Origin: Microbacterium sp. Root53
Lineage (GTDB): Bacteria > Actinomycetota > Actinomycetes > Actinomycetales > Microbacteriaceae
Reading direction: 5' to 3'
Assembly (NCBI RefSeq): GCF_001426925.1
Contig: NZ_LMFR01000012.1
Coordinates: 221,331-285,330 of the forward strand
Length of the DNA stretch: 64,000 nt
Position numbers and translations under genes: made by a program. Every line of letters begins with the position of its first letter. Position 1 is the first letter of the stretch. The notes beneath the pieces were generated by a model. That model made no database searches. It was given only the letters and a program-made list of their open reading frames with translations, and had not been told where the DNA came from. This document shows, piece by piece, positions 20,464 to 27,646 of the stretch.

Positions 20464-20546
20464 ACATCCCTCCGCTCGTACTAACGAGATCAGGTCGATA
20501 CGGGTGTGATCTCAGTCCCCCGGTGGGGACACCCCGTGCCACTGCG
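20464..20546 (-). ncRNA. TPP riboswitch (THI element)
   Basis: On the minus strand the conserved blocks appear in order: GGGGTG (about 20536-20531), ACTGAGATCACACCC (about 20515-20500), GACCTGATCT (about 20495-20486), GTTAGTACGAGCGGAGGGA (about 20483-20465). The closing helix includes the GGAGGG that would act as the thiM Shine-Dalgarno site. This suggests TPP-dependent blocking of translation initiation, as known for this class in high-GC Gram-positives. Confidence 0.95.
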
Positions 20547-20606
20547 AGCGATCCTATCCGGGTTGCGCCTCCCGGGCGGGCGACCTCGACCGCATAGGCT
20601 CGAGGG

Positions 20607-21311
20607 GTGAGCAGGACGTCGGATGCGCAGGATCAGGAGCGGGGCGCGACCGCCTCGGGCGACGAGATCCGGGTGGCCGTGTCGACCGTGATCTTCTCGC
20701 TGCGCCCCGACCCGGACTCGGACCGGCTGATGATCCCGCTCGTGCGGCGCACGCGCGACCCCTTCGAGGGCATGTGGGCCCTGCCCGGCGGCTGGCTGGA
20801 CGTGGACGAGGGCCTCGGCGAGGCCGCCTCGCGCACGCTCGAGGAGACCACGGCGCTCACGCCCAGCTACCTGGAGCAGCTGTACACGTTCGGCGACGTC
20901 GACCGGTCGCCGACGCGCGTCGTCTCGGTCGTGTACTGGGCGCTGCTGCGCTCCGACCTCGTGGACGCGCAGCGCTCGGTCGTCGGCGCGCCCGAGAACG
21001 TCGAGTGGTTCGACGTCGACCACCTGCCGGCGCTCGCGTTCGACCACAACCGGATCGCCGAGTACGCGCTGTGGCGCCTGCGGAACAAGGTGGGCTACAG
21101 CCGCATCGCCGCGGGCCTGCTGCCCGACGAGTTCACGCTCACAGAGCTGCGCGAGGTGTACGAGTCCGTGCTCGGCCGCCGGCTCGACCCCTCCAACTTC
21201 CGCCGCCTGCTCGAGGGCTCCGAGGCGCTCGTGCCCACCGAGTCCTTCCGCACCGGCAAGCACCGCCCCGCCCGCCTCTACCGCTACAACGCGGAAGCTG
21301 AGTCTTTCTAG
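20607..21311 (+). CDS. nrtR: NrtR-type Nudix transcriptional regulator of NAD metabolism
   Basis: A 234-residue protein with an N-terminal Nudix domain (about 20-150) and a C-terminal winged helix (about 155-230), the NrtR plan. The Nudix box is degenerate: after [17 protein letters not shown] the expected REUxEE reads RTLEET, as expected for a ligand-binding domain that no longer hydrolyses. In NrtR regulators ADP-ribose binding relieves repression of NAD genes. It stands just before nadABC on the same strand. GTG at 20607 has TAGGCT six bases upstream, so the transcript is probably leaderless. Confidence 0.9.
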   Translation: MSRTSDAQDQERGATASGDEIRVAVSTVIFSLRPDPDSDRLMIPLVRRTRDPFEGMWALPGGWLDVDEGLGEAASRTLEETTALTPSYLEQLYTFGDVDRSPTRVVSVVYWALLRSDLVDAQRSVVGAPENVEWFDVDHLPALAFDHNRIAEYALWRLRNKVGYSRIAAGLLPDEFTLTELREVYESVLGRRLDPSNFRRLLEGSEALVPTESFRTGKHRPARLYRYNAEAESF

Positions 21312-21314
21312 AAG

Positions 21315-21545
21315 CGCCTCGCACGCTCGCTTTGCTCGCACGACCGTAGATGCAGGGAGTTGCTGCCGACCCTCACCCCCGGTCGTTCAGCGACGAGCGC
21401 CAGCGAGGAGTCGAAACGACGCCGAACCTCCCCAGCCGGCCGGGACGATCCGGCCACGTTTCGACTTCGGCGCTGGCGCGCCTCCGCTCAACGACCACGG
21501 GTTGGCCATCGACCGCCGTGCGAGCGAAGCGAGTCGAAACCGCGG
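21315..21545. repeat. Cluster of decayed GGTCGTT/TCGAAAC palindromic repeats
   Basis: The 343-base gap between nrtR and nadA contains a degenerate inverted repeat: arm 21381-21418 starts GGTCGTTCAGCGA and ends GTCGAAACG, and arm 21457-21496 starts CGTTTCGACT and ends GCTCAACGACC. A further partial copy (GCGAGCGAAGCGAGTCGAAAC) lies near 21520-21540. This resembles a dispersed palindromic element I recall from Microbacteriaceae. A related hairpin core occurs at 59536-59559. No coding region is evident here. Confidence 0.55.
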
Positions 21546-21580
21546 CTCCACGCCGGGGCGTGAGCGGAAAGTGATCGAAA

Positions 21581-21609
21581 TTGCGGTTCTGGTCAATGTG
21601 ACCTAATCT
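21581..21609 (+). promoter_or_regulatory. Candidate promoter of the nadABC operon
   Basis: TTGCGG (21581-21586) and TAATCT (21604-21609) are separated by 17 bases, the best housekeeping-type promoter in the window. Transcription would start near 21616, about 40 bases before the nadA ATG. Confidence 0.6.
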
Positions 21610-21614
21610 GGGCG

Positions 21615-21629
21615 CGACAGTAAGTGTCG
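21615..21629 (+). promoter_or_regulatory. Candidate NrtR operator at the nadA transcription start
   Basis: CGACA and TGTCG flank a 5-base centre, giving a 15-base inverted repeat placed at the predicted +1 of the nad operon. The adjacent regulator gene makes NrtR the natural candidate ligand. The assignment is positional, since I cannot compare with other NrtR sites. Confidence 0.4.
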
Positions 21630-21654
21630 TTCCGACCAGAAGGCGAGGGCTCAC

Positions 21655-22998
21655 ATGGCCGCCTCTCCCCTGACCCTCGCACCGCGCCGCGCCGTCGATG
21701 CGTCCGTCGACCACGGCATCCAGGCGATCGTGGCCGGCACGGCCACGGGCAGCACGTGCTCGACGGACCTCGCGGCCACGCCCTGGACGTTCGACACTGT
21801 CCCCGGCTACGGTCCCGGCGCCTCGATGGGCGACGTGATCCCCACCGGGTCGCCGCGCCAGGGCGAGCTGCCCGCCGAGTATCGCGAGGCGTCCGAGGAC
21901 GAGCTGCACGCCCGGATCCGCGCCGCGAAGGAGACCCTCGGCGACCGCGTCGTGGTGCTCGGCCACTTCTACCAGCGCGACGAGGTCGTGCGGCACGCCG
22001 ACTACGTGGGCGACTCGTTCCAGCTCGCGAACGCCGCCAAGGCCCACCCCGAGGCCGAGGCGATCGTGTTCTGCGGCGTGCACTTCATGGCCGAGACCGC
22101 CGACCTGCTGTCGGGCCCGGGGCAGGCGGTCATCCTGCCGAACCTGGCGGCGGGCTGCTCGATGGCGGACATGGCCGACATCGACCAGGTCGAGGAGTGC
22201 TGGGAGCAGCTGGAGGACGTCTACGGCCCGCTCGACGAGCCCGACGCCGACGGCTTCCTGCCGGTGATCCCGGTCACCTACATGAACTCCTCGGCGGCGA
22301 TCAAGGGCTTCGTGGGCCGCCACGGCGGCATCGTCTGCACATCGTCCAACGCGCGCACCGTGCTGGAGTGGGCGTTCGCGCGCGGGCGCCGCGTGCTGTT
22401 CTTCCCCGACCAGCACCTGGGACGCAACACCGCGAAGGCCATGGGCGTCCCGCTCGAGCGGATGCCGATGTGGAACCCCCATCGCCCGCTCGGCGGCTCG
22501 TCCGAGCAGGACCTGCGCGATGCGCGCGTGATCCTGTGGCACGGCTTCTGCTCGGTGCACCGGCGGTTCACGGTCGACCAGATCGACAGGGCGCGCGCCG
22601 AGCACCCCGGCGTGCGCGTCATCGTGCACCCCGAGTGCCCGATGCCCGTCGTCGACGCGGCCGACGAGGCCGGCTCGACCGACGTCATCCGGCGCGCGAT
22701 CGTGAGCGCGACCGCGCCCACGACGTTCGCGATCGGCACCGAGATCAACCTGGTCCAGCGCCTCGCGGCGCAGCACCCGCAGCACACGATCTTCTGCCTC
22801 GACCCCGTGGTGTGCCCCTGCTCCACGATGTACCGGATCCACCCGGGCTATCTCGCGTGGACGCTCGAGGAGCTCGTGGCCGGCCGCGTCGTGAACCGGA
22901 TCACGGTGGCGGACGAGGTCGCGGCGCCCGCGCGGGTCGCGCTGGAGCGGATGCTCGCCGCGAAGCCCGCGTCCGCGACGCCCGCCCGGACGGCCTGA
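21655..22998 (+). CDS. nadA: Quinolinate synthase A
   Basis: Iron-sulfur enzyme that condenses iminoaspartate with dihydroxyacetone phosphate to quinolinate. The 447 residues match the long actinobacterial form, with an N-terminal extension of about 75 residues before the core. Key segments are VVLGHFYQRDEVVRHADYVG (near 100), NLAAGCSMADMAD (near 162), FFPDQHLGRNTA (near 246) and CLDPVVCPCSTMYRIHPGYL (near 382), supplying the cluster cysteines. ATG at 21655. nadB follows after a single base. Confidence 0.96.
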   Translation: MAASPLTLAPRRAVDASVDHGIQAIVAGTATGSTCSTDLAATPWTFDTVPGYGPGASMGDVIPTGSPRQGELPAEYREASEDELHARIRAAKETLGDRVVVLGHFYQRDEVVRHADYVGDSFQLANAAKAHPEAEAIVFCGVHFMAETADLLSGPGQAVILPNLAAGCSMADMADIDQVEECWEQLEDVYGPLDEPDADGFLPVIPVTYMNSSAAIKGFVGRHGGIVCTSSNARTVLEWAFARGRRVLFFPDQHLGRNTAKAMGVPLERMPMWNPHRPLGGSSEQDLRDARVILWHGFCSVHRRFTVDQIDRARAEHPGVRVIVHPECPMPVVDAADEAGSTDVIRRAIVSATAPTTFAIGTEINLVQRLAAQHPQHTIFCLDPVVCPCSTMYRIHPGYLAWTLEELVAGRVVNRITVADEVAAPARVALERMLAAKPASATPARTA

Positions 22999-22999
22999 C

Positions 23000-24586
23000 A
23001 TGACGCGCGCGCTGATCGTCGGCAGCGGGATCGCCGGCCTGTTCTGCGCGGTCCACGCCGCGCATCGGGGCGTCGACGTCACGCTCGTCACCAAGGGCTC
23101 CGCGGATCAGGGCTCCACGCGGCACGCCCAGGGCGGCATCGCGGGCGTCGTGATGCCCGAGGACCGCCTCGAGGACCACGTCGCCGACACGCTCGCGGCG
23201 GGCGCGGGCCTGTGCGACGAGGACGCCGTGCGCGTGCTCGTCGAGGAGGGCCCGGAGCGGATCGGCGAGCTCGCCCGCTGCGGCGTCGAGTTCGACCGCG
23301 ACGCCTCCGGTCGCCTGCAGCACGGCCTGGAGGCCGCGCACTCGTTCCCGCGCATCCTGCACGCCGGCGGCGACGCCACGGGCCTCGCGATCGAGACGGC
23401 GCTGCTGCGCACCGCGCGCCGGATGGGCATCCGCATCGTCGAGCACGCGTTCCTGCTCGACCTCGTGATCGGGCGCACGGGCGCCGTGACGGGCGCGCGC
23501 GTCCGCATCGACGGCCGCGACGCGGTGCTGTCCGCCGACGCCGTGGTGCTGGCCACGGGAGGCGCGGGCATGCTGTACGCCCGCACCACCAACCCGGCCG
23601 TCGCCACGGGGGACGGCATCGCCGCGGCCCTGCGCGCGGGCGCCGCCGTGGCCGACCTGGAGTTCGTGCAGTTCCACCCGACCGTGCTGATCGCCGACGG
23701 GCCGGCCCCCGGCGATCCGTTCCTGATCTCGGAGGCCGTGCGCGGCGAGGGCGCGGTGCTGATCGACGACGACGGGCGGCGCTTCGCGTTCGACGCGCAT
23801 CCGGACGGCGAGCTCGCGCCGCGCGACGTCGTTGCCCGCGCGATCGCGAACCGGATGGCGGCGCAGGGCGGCCGTCCCGTGCGCCTGGACGCCACGGCGC
23901 TCGGCGCCGATCTGCTGCGCACCCGCTTCCCCTCGGTCGATGCGGCCGTGCGGGCGCGCGGCCTCGACTGGGCGTCCGAACCCATTCCGGTGACGCCCGC
24001 GGCGCACTATCTCATGGGCGGCGTGCGCACGGACCTGGAGGGTCGCACGACGCTCCGGGGGCTCTACGCGGTCGGCGAGACCGCGCGCACCGGCGTCCAC
24101 GGCGCGAACCGCCTCGCGTCCAATTCGCTGCTGGAGGGCGCCGTGTTCGGGGCGCGCGCCGCGATCGCGATCGCCGAGCGCGGCCGGCGGCGGTCCGGCT
24201 GGCCGGGCCCCGAGCCGACGGCGGCCGCCGCCGAACCGGTCGCCGCGGCCGCCGATGCGCCGCCGTTCACGCGCGCCGCCCTGCGCGCGCTGATGTGGGA
24301 GCACGTCGGTCTGGTCCGCGACGCGGCGGGGGTGGCGCGCGCGGGCGCGGTCGTGGCGGCGTGGCGCCGCGACGCCACGACCCCGCGCACGGTCGCCGAG
24401 CATGAGGACGCCGGCATGCTTCTCGTGGCCGCGGCGACCATCGCCGCGGCGAGCGCGCGGACCCGATCCGTCGGCGCCCACTTCCGATCCGACGAGCCGC
24501 GGCTCTCGGGCGGGGCGCACCCCCCGGTCGAGTCCCGAGCCGCCGATCCCGCCTACGACCTCACGCCGGCAGGAGCCGCATGCTGA
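23000..24586 (+). CDS. nadB: L-aspartate oxidase
   Basis: FAD enzyme oxidising L-aspartate to iminoaspartate, the substrate of NadA. The 528 residues contain the dinucleotide-binding GSGIAGL at 8-14, the flavin and substrate segment STRHAQGGIAGV (near 36), and GVHGANRLASNSLLEGAVFG (near 370). The C-terminal helical domain is relaxed and Ala-rich, but the length is normal. It starts one base after the nadA stop and overlaps nadC by 7 bases, so NAD precursor synthesis is one coupled operon. Confidence 0.95.
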   Translation: MTRALIVGSGIAGLFCAVHAAHRGVDVTLVTKGSADQGSTRHAQGGIAGVVMPEDRLEDHVADTLAAGAGLCDEDAVRVLVEEGPERIGELARCGVEFDRDASGRLQHGLEAAHSFPRILHAGGDATGLAIETALLRTARRMGIRIVEHAFLLDLVIGRTGAVTGARVRIDGRDAVLSADAVVLATGGAGMLYARTTNPAVATGDGIAAALRAGAAVADLEFVQFHPTVLIADGPAPGDPFLISEAVRGEGAVLIDDDGRRFAFDAHPDGELAPRDVVARAIANRMAAQGGRPVRLDATALGADLLRTRFPSVDAAVRARGLDWASEPIPVTPAAHYLMGGVRTDLEGRTTLRGLYAVGETARTGVHGANRLASNSLLEGAVFGARAAIAIAERGRRRSGWPGPEPTAAAAEPVAAAADAPPFTRAALRALMWEHVGLVRDAAGVARAGAVVAAWRRDATTPRTVAEHEDAGMLLVAAATIAAASARTRSVGAHFRSDEPRLSGGAHPPVESRAADPAYDLTPAGAAC

Positions 24587-25452
24587 CCCCGCAGACCATC
24601 GACCGCGTCGTCGGCGCGGCGCTCGAGGAGGACGCACCCTGGGGCGACCTCACCGCGCAGGCGTTCCTTCCCGCCGAGGCGACCGCACGGGCCGAGCTCG
24701 TCGCCCGGGAGGCCGGCGTGTTCAGCGGCGGAGCGGTCTTCGCGGCCGCCTTCCGCCTCACGGACCCGGCCATCCGGGTCGACGTGAGCGCGCGGGACGG
24801 CGAGACGTTCGACGCGGGCGCGGTGCTCGCGGTCGTGAAGGGCCCGGCGCGCGCCGTCCTGACCGCCGAGCGCGTGGGGTTGAACTTCGCGCAGCGGATG
24901 TCGGGCATCGCGACCCTGACCGCGCAGTACGTCGCGGCCGTGGCGAACACCGGCGCGCGCATCGTCGACACCCGCAAGACCACCCCGGGGCTGCGGGCGT
25001 TCGAGCGGCACGCCGTGCGCTCGGGCGGCGGCTTCAACCACCGCCACTCGCTGTCGGACGCCGTGATGGCGAAGGACAACCACCTCGCCGTGCTCGCGGC
25101 GGGTGCGAAGGGCGCCGACTACGCCGCCGCCCTCACGAACGCGCTGCGCGCGGGCATCGCACGGCTCCCCCACACGACGCACGTCGAGGTCGAGGTCGAC
25201 CGCCTGGAGCAGATCGAGCCCGTGCTCGCGGCGGGCGCGCACACGGTCATGCTGGACAACTTCGCGCTCGACGACCTGAGGCGCGGCGTCGACCTGATCG
25301 CGGGCCGCGCGGTCGTCGAGGCCTCGGGCGGCGTGACGCTGGACACCGTGCGCGCGATCGCCGAGACGGGCGTCGACGTGATCTCGGTCGGCGCGCTCAC
25401 CCACTCCGCGCCGGCCCTGGACCTGGGCCTCGACGTCGCGATCGGCGACTGA
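24580..25452 (+). CDS. nadC: Nicotinate-nucleotide pyrophosphorylase (carboxylating)
   Basis: Quinolinate phosphoribosyltransferase, converting quinolinate and PRPP to nicotinate mononucleotide. The 290 residues show EEDAPWGDLTAQAF (near 12), LNFAQRMSGIATLT (near 102), DTRKTTPGLRAFERHAV (near 129) and the C-terminal VEASGGVTLDTVRAIAETGV, all typical of NadC. It overlaps nadB by 7 bases and is one base before the cysteine desulfurase start. The three enzymes give a complete aspartate route to NaMN. Confidence 0.96.
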   Translation: MLTPQTIDRVVGAALEEDAPWGDLTAQAFLPAEATARAELVAREAGVFSGGAVFAAAFRLTDPAIRVDVSARDGETFDAGAVLAVVKGPARAVLTAERVGLNFAQRMSGIATLTAQYVAAVANTGARIVDTRKTTPGLRAFERHAVRSGGGFNHRHSLSDAVMAKDNHLAVLAAGAKGADYAAALTNALRAGIARLPHTTHVEVEVDRLEQIEPVLAAGAHTVMLDNFALDDLRRGVDLIAGRAVVEASGGVTLDTVRAIAETGVDVISVGALTHSAPALDLGLDVAIGD

Positions 25453-25453
25453 C

Positions 25454-26599
25454 ATGCCGCACCTCGACGCCCTGTACCTGGACCACGCGGCCACCACGCC
25501 CGTGCGGCGCGAGGTGCTCGAGGCCATGGCGCCGTACCTCACGGACGAATTCGGGAACCCGTCCAGCCACCACACGGTCGGCGAGCGTGGCGCAGCCGCC
25601 CTCGACGACGCCCGCGCGCGCGTCGCCCGCGTGCTCGGCATGCGCCGCGGCGACATCGTCTTCACGTCGGGCGGGACGGAGGCCAACAACCTCGCGGTGA
25701 AGGGCGTCGCGATCGCCGCGATGCTCGACCGCGGGGCCCGCCACATCGTCACGTCCCCGATCGAGCACGAGTCGATCCTGGCCTCCGCCGAGCACCTGCG
25801 CCGCGTGCACGGCTTCCAGGTCGCGCACGTGCCCGTGGACGGCGACGGCCTGGTGGATCCGGACGCGCTGGCCGGGGCCGTCCGAGACGACACGGCGCTC
25901 GTGACGGTCGCGCTCGCGAACAACGAGGTCGGCACGGTCCAGGACCTCCCGGCGCTGCGCGCCGCCGCGCCCGGGACGGTCTTCCACACCGACGCGGTGC
26001 AGGCGGCCGGGTGGCTGCCCCTGGCCGGGCTGCCGGTGGACGCGCTCACGATCGCCGGTCACAAGCTGGGCGCCCCCAAGGGCACCGGCCTGCTGGCCGT
26101 CCGGGGCCGGATCCCGCTCGAGCCGCTGCTGCACGGCGGCGGGCAGGAACGCGGCCGCCGCAGCGGCACGGAGTCGGTCGCGGGGGCCGTCGCGCTGGCC
26201 ACGGCGCTCGAGCTCGCCGAGGCCGAGCGCACGGCGGACGCCGCCCGCGTCGCGGCCCTGCGCGACGAGCTGGTGGCCCGCGTGCTCGACCTCGTGCCGT
26301 CCGCGCGACTCACCGGCCATCCGGTCCGCCGTCTTCCCGGCACCGCGAGCTTCACGTTCGCGGGCACGAGCGGCGAGGCCGTCCTGCTCGAGCTCGAGCG
26401 CCGCGGCGTCGTGTCGTCGAGCGGCTCGGCGTGCGCGGCGGGCAGCTCGGACCCCTCGCACGTGCTGCTCGCTATGGGCGTGGATCCCGAGGTCGCGCAG
26501 ACCGCCGTGCGGATCACCCTCGCGCATTCGCACCGGGCGCCGCTCGGCCCGGTCGCCGAGGCGATCGCCGCGTCCGTCGCCGCCGTGCGCGGATCCTGA
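25454..26599 (+). CDS. Cysteine desulfurase (NifS/IscS-like)
   Basis: A 381-residue PLP enzyme that takes sulfur from cysteine. The PLP lysine is K204 in TIAGHKLGAPKG and the persulfide cysteine is C327 in SSSGSACAAGSSDPSH. N-terminal LDHAATTPVRREV is typical. ATG at 25454 is one base after the nadC stop, so it belongs to the nad operon. In several bacteria a NifS relative sits with nadA and is thought to build its 4Fe-4S cluster, and this is the likely role here. A general sulfur-donor function cannot be excluded. Confidence 0.93.
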   Translation: MPHLDALYLDHAATTPVRREVLEAMAPYLTDEFGNPSSHHTVGERGAAALDDARARVARVLGMRRGDIVFTSGGTEANNLAVKGVAIAAMLDRGARHIVTSPIEHESILASAEHLRRVHGFQVAHVPVDGDGLVDPDALAGAVRDDTALVTVALANNEVGTVQDLPALRAAAPGTVFHTDAVQAAGWLPLAGLPVDALTIAGHKLGAPKGTGLLAVRGRIPLEPLLHGGGQERGRRSGTESVAGAVALATALELAEAERTADAARVAALRDELVARVLDLVPSARLTGHPVRRLPGTASFTFAGTSGEAVLLELERRGVVSSSGSACAAGSSDPSHVLLAMGVDPEVAQTAVRITLAHSHRAPLGPVAEAIAASVAAVRGS

Positions 26600-26613
26600 T
26601 CCGGCCCTGGACC

Positions 26614-26677
26614 GAGGAGATCTACCGGATCCCGGAGCTTCCGGCCGGGATTCCTCCTGAGCCGTGCAGATCTCCTC
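26614..26677. terminator. Nested inverted repeat after the nad operon
   Basis: Outer arms GAGGAGATCT (26614-26623) and AGATCTCCTC (26668-26677) are exact reverse complements. Inside lies a second pair, ATCCCGG and CCGGGAT, around a 9-base loop. It begins 15 bases after the desulfurase stop and probably terminates the nad transcript, though no T-run follows. Confidence 0.5.
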
Positions 26678-26754
26678 TCCTGGCGTCGCCGCGCCCGTCC
26701 GCAGCTCGGCTCCCCGCCCGCCCCGCGCGCGCCGCGCGGCCGTAGGATCGCGAC

Positions 26755-27645
26755 GTGACCTCCGACCCGCTGATCACCGTCATCGTGCCCGGGTGGGACG
26801 TCGCGCTCTACGCCGCCGAGGCGCTCGCGTCGCTGCAGGCGCAGACCCTGGACGCGTGGCGCGCCGTCCTGGTCGACGACGGCTCGACGGATGAGACGGG
26901 CGCCGTCTTCGCGCGGTTCGCGGGGCGCGACGAGCGGTTCCGGCTCGCGCCGCATCCGTCCCGGCGCGGTCTCGGGGCGGCCCGCAACACGGGCCTCGAG
27001 CTGGTCGACACGCCCTACGTCGGGTTCCTCGACGCCGACGACGTCATGCTCCCGCGCGCCCTGGAGCTTCTCGTCGGGTCCCTCGAGCGCTCGGGCAGCG
27101 ACGTCGCCGTCGGCGCCTATGCGCGCCTGCGCCCGCAGCCGGGCGGCGGGTACGCGCCCTCCCCCGTCCAGCCGTGGGTCGTGGCGTCCACGTCCCCGGC
27201 GCGCACGGGCGTGACGCTGGCCGAGCACCCCGAGGTGACGGGCAACATCGTCGCCTGGTCCAAAGCCAGCCGCGCCGAGCTGTGGGAGGGCCTGCGGTTC
27301 CCGCAGGGGCTGTACGAGGATCAGGCTGTCACGCAGGCCATGTACGCGCGCGCACGCGCGATCGACACCATCCCGGAGCCGGTGGTGCACTGGCGCGTGC
27401 GCGCCGAGGGCACGTCCATCACCCAGCACGAGGCGGACCCCGACGTGCTGGCCGCGGCGCTCGACGCCCTGCGCGACGGCGTCGACGTGCTGCGCCGCGA
27501 GGGCCCCGAGGCGGCGGTTCGGGCCCGCATCGGCCAGATCCTGCGGATGGACGTCCCCCGCCTCACGGCCATGTCCCAGGACGACGCCTCCCGCGCGCTC
27601 ATCCGCGACTTCGCGGCCGAGCTGTCGGAGTCCCTCCCGGGGTGA
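26755..27645 (+). CDS. Family 2 glycosyltransferase
   Basis: A 296-residue GT-A fold enzyme that transfers a sugar from a nucleotide donor. The N-terminal TVIVPGWDVALYAAEALASL and LVDDGSTDETG segments bind the nucleotide, and FLDADDVML near residue 91 holds the metal-binding acidic motif. The C-terminal region (about 210-290) is helical with no membrane segment. Acceptor and sugar are unknown; neighbouring genes give no polysaccharide context. GTG at 26755 has TAGGAT six bases upstream, implying a leaderless message. It converges on the ABC exporter gene with a 1-base gap. Confidence 0.88.
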   Translation: MTSDPLITVIVPGWDVALYAAEALASLQAQTLDAWRAVLVDDGSTDETGAVFARFAGRDERFRLAPHPSRRGLGAARNTGLELVDTPYVGFLDADDVMLPRALELLVGSLERSGSDVAVGAYARLRPQPGGGYAPSPVQPWVVASTSPARTGVTLAEHPEVTGNIVAWSKASRAELWEGLRFPQGLYEDQAVTQAMYARARAIDTIPEPVVHWRVRAEGTSITQHEADPDVLAAALDALRDGVDVLRREGPEAAVRARIGQILRMDVPRLTAMSQDDASRALIRDFAAELSESLPG

Positions 27646-27646
27646 C

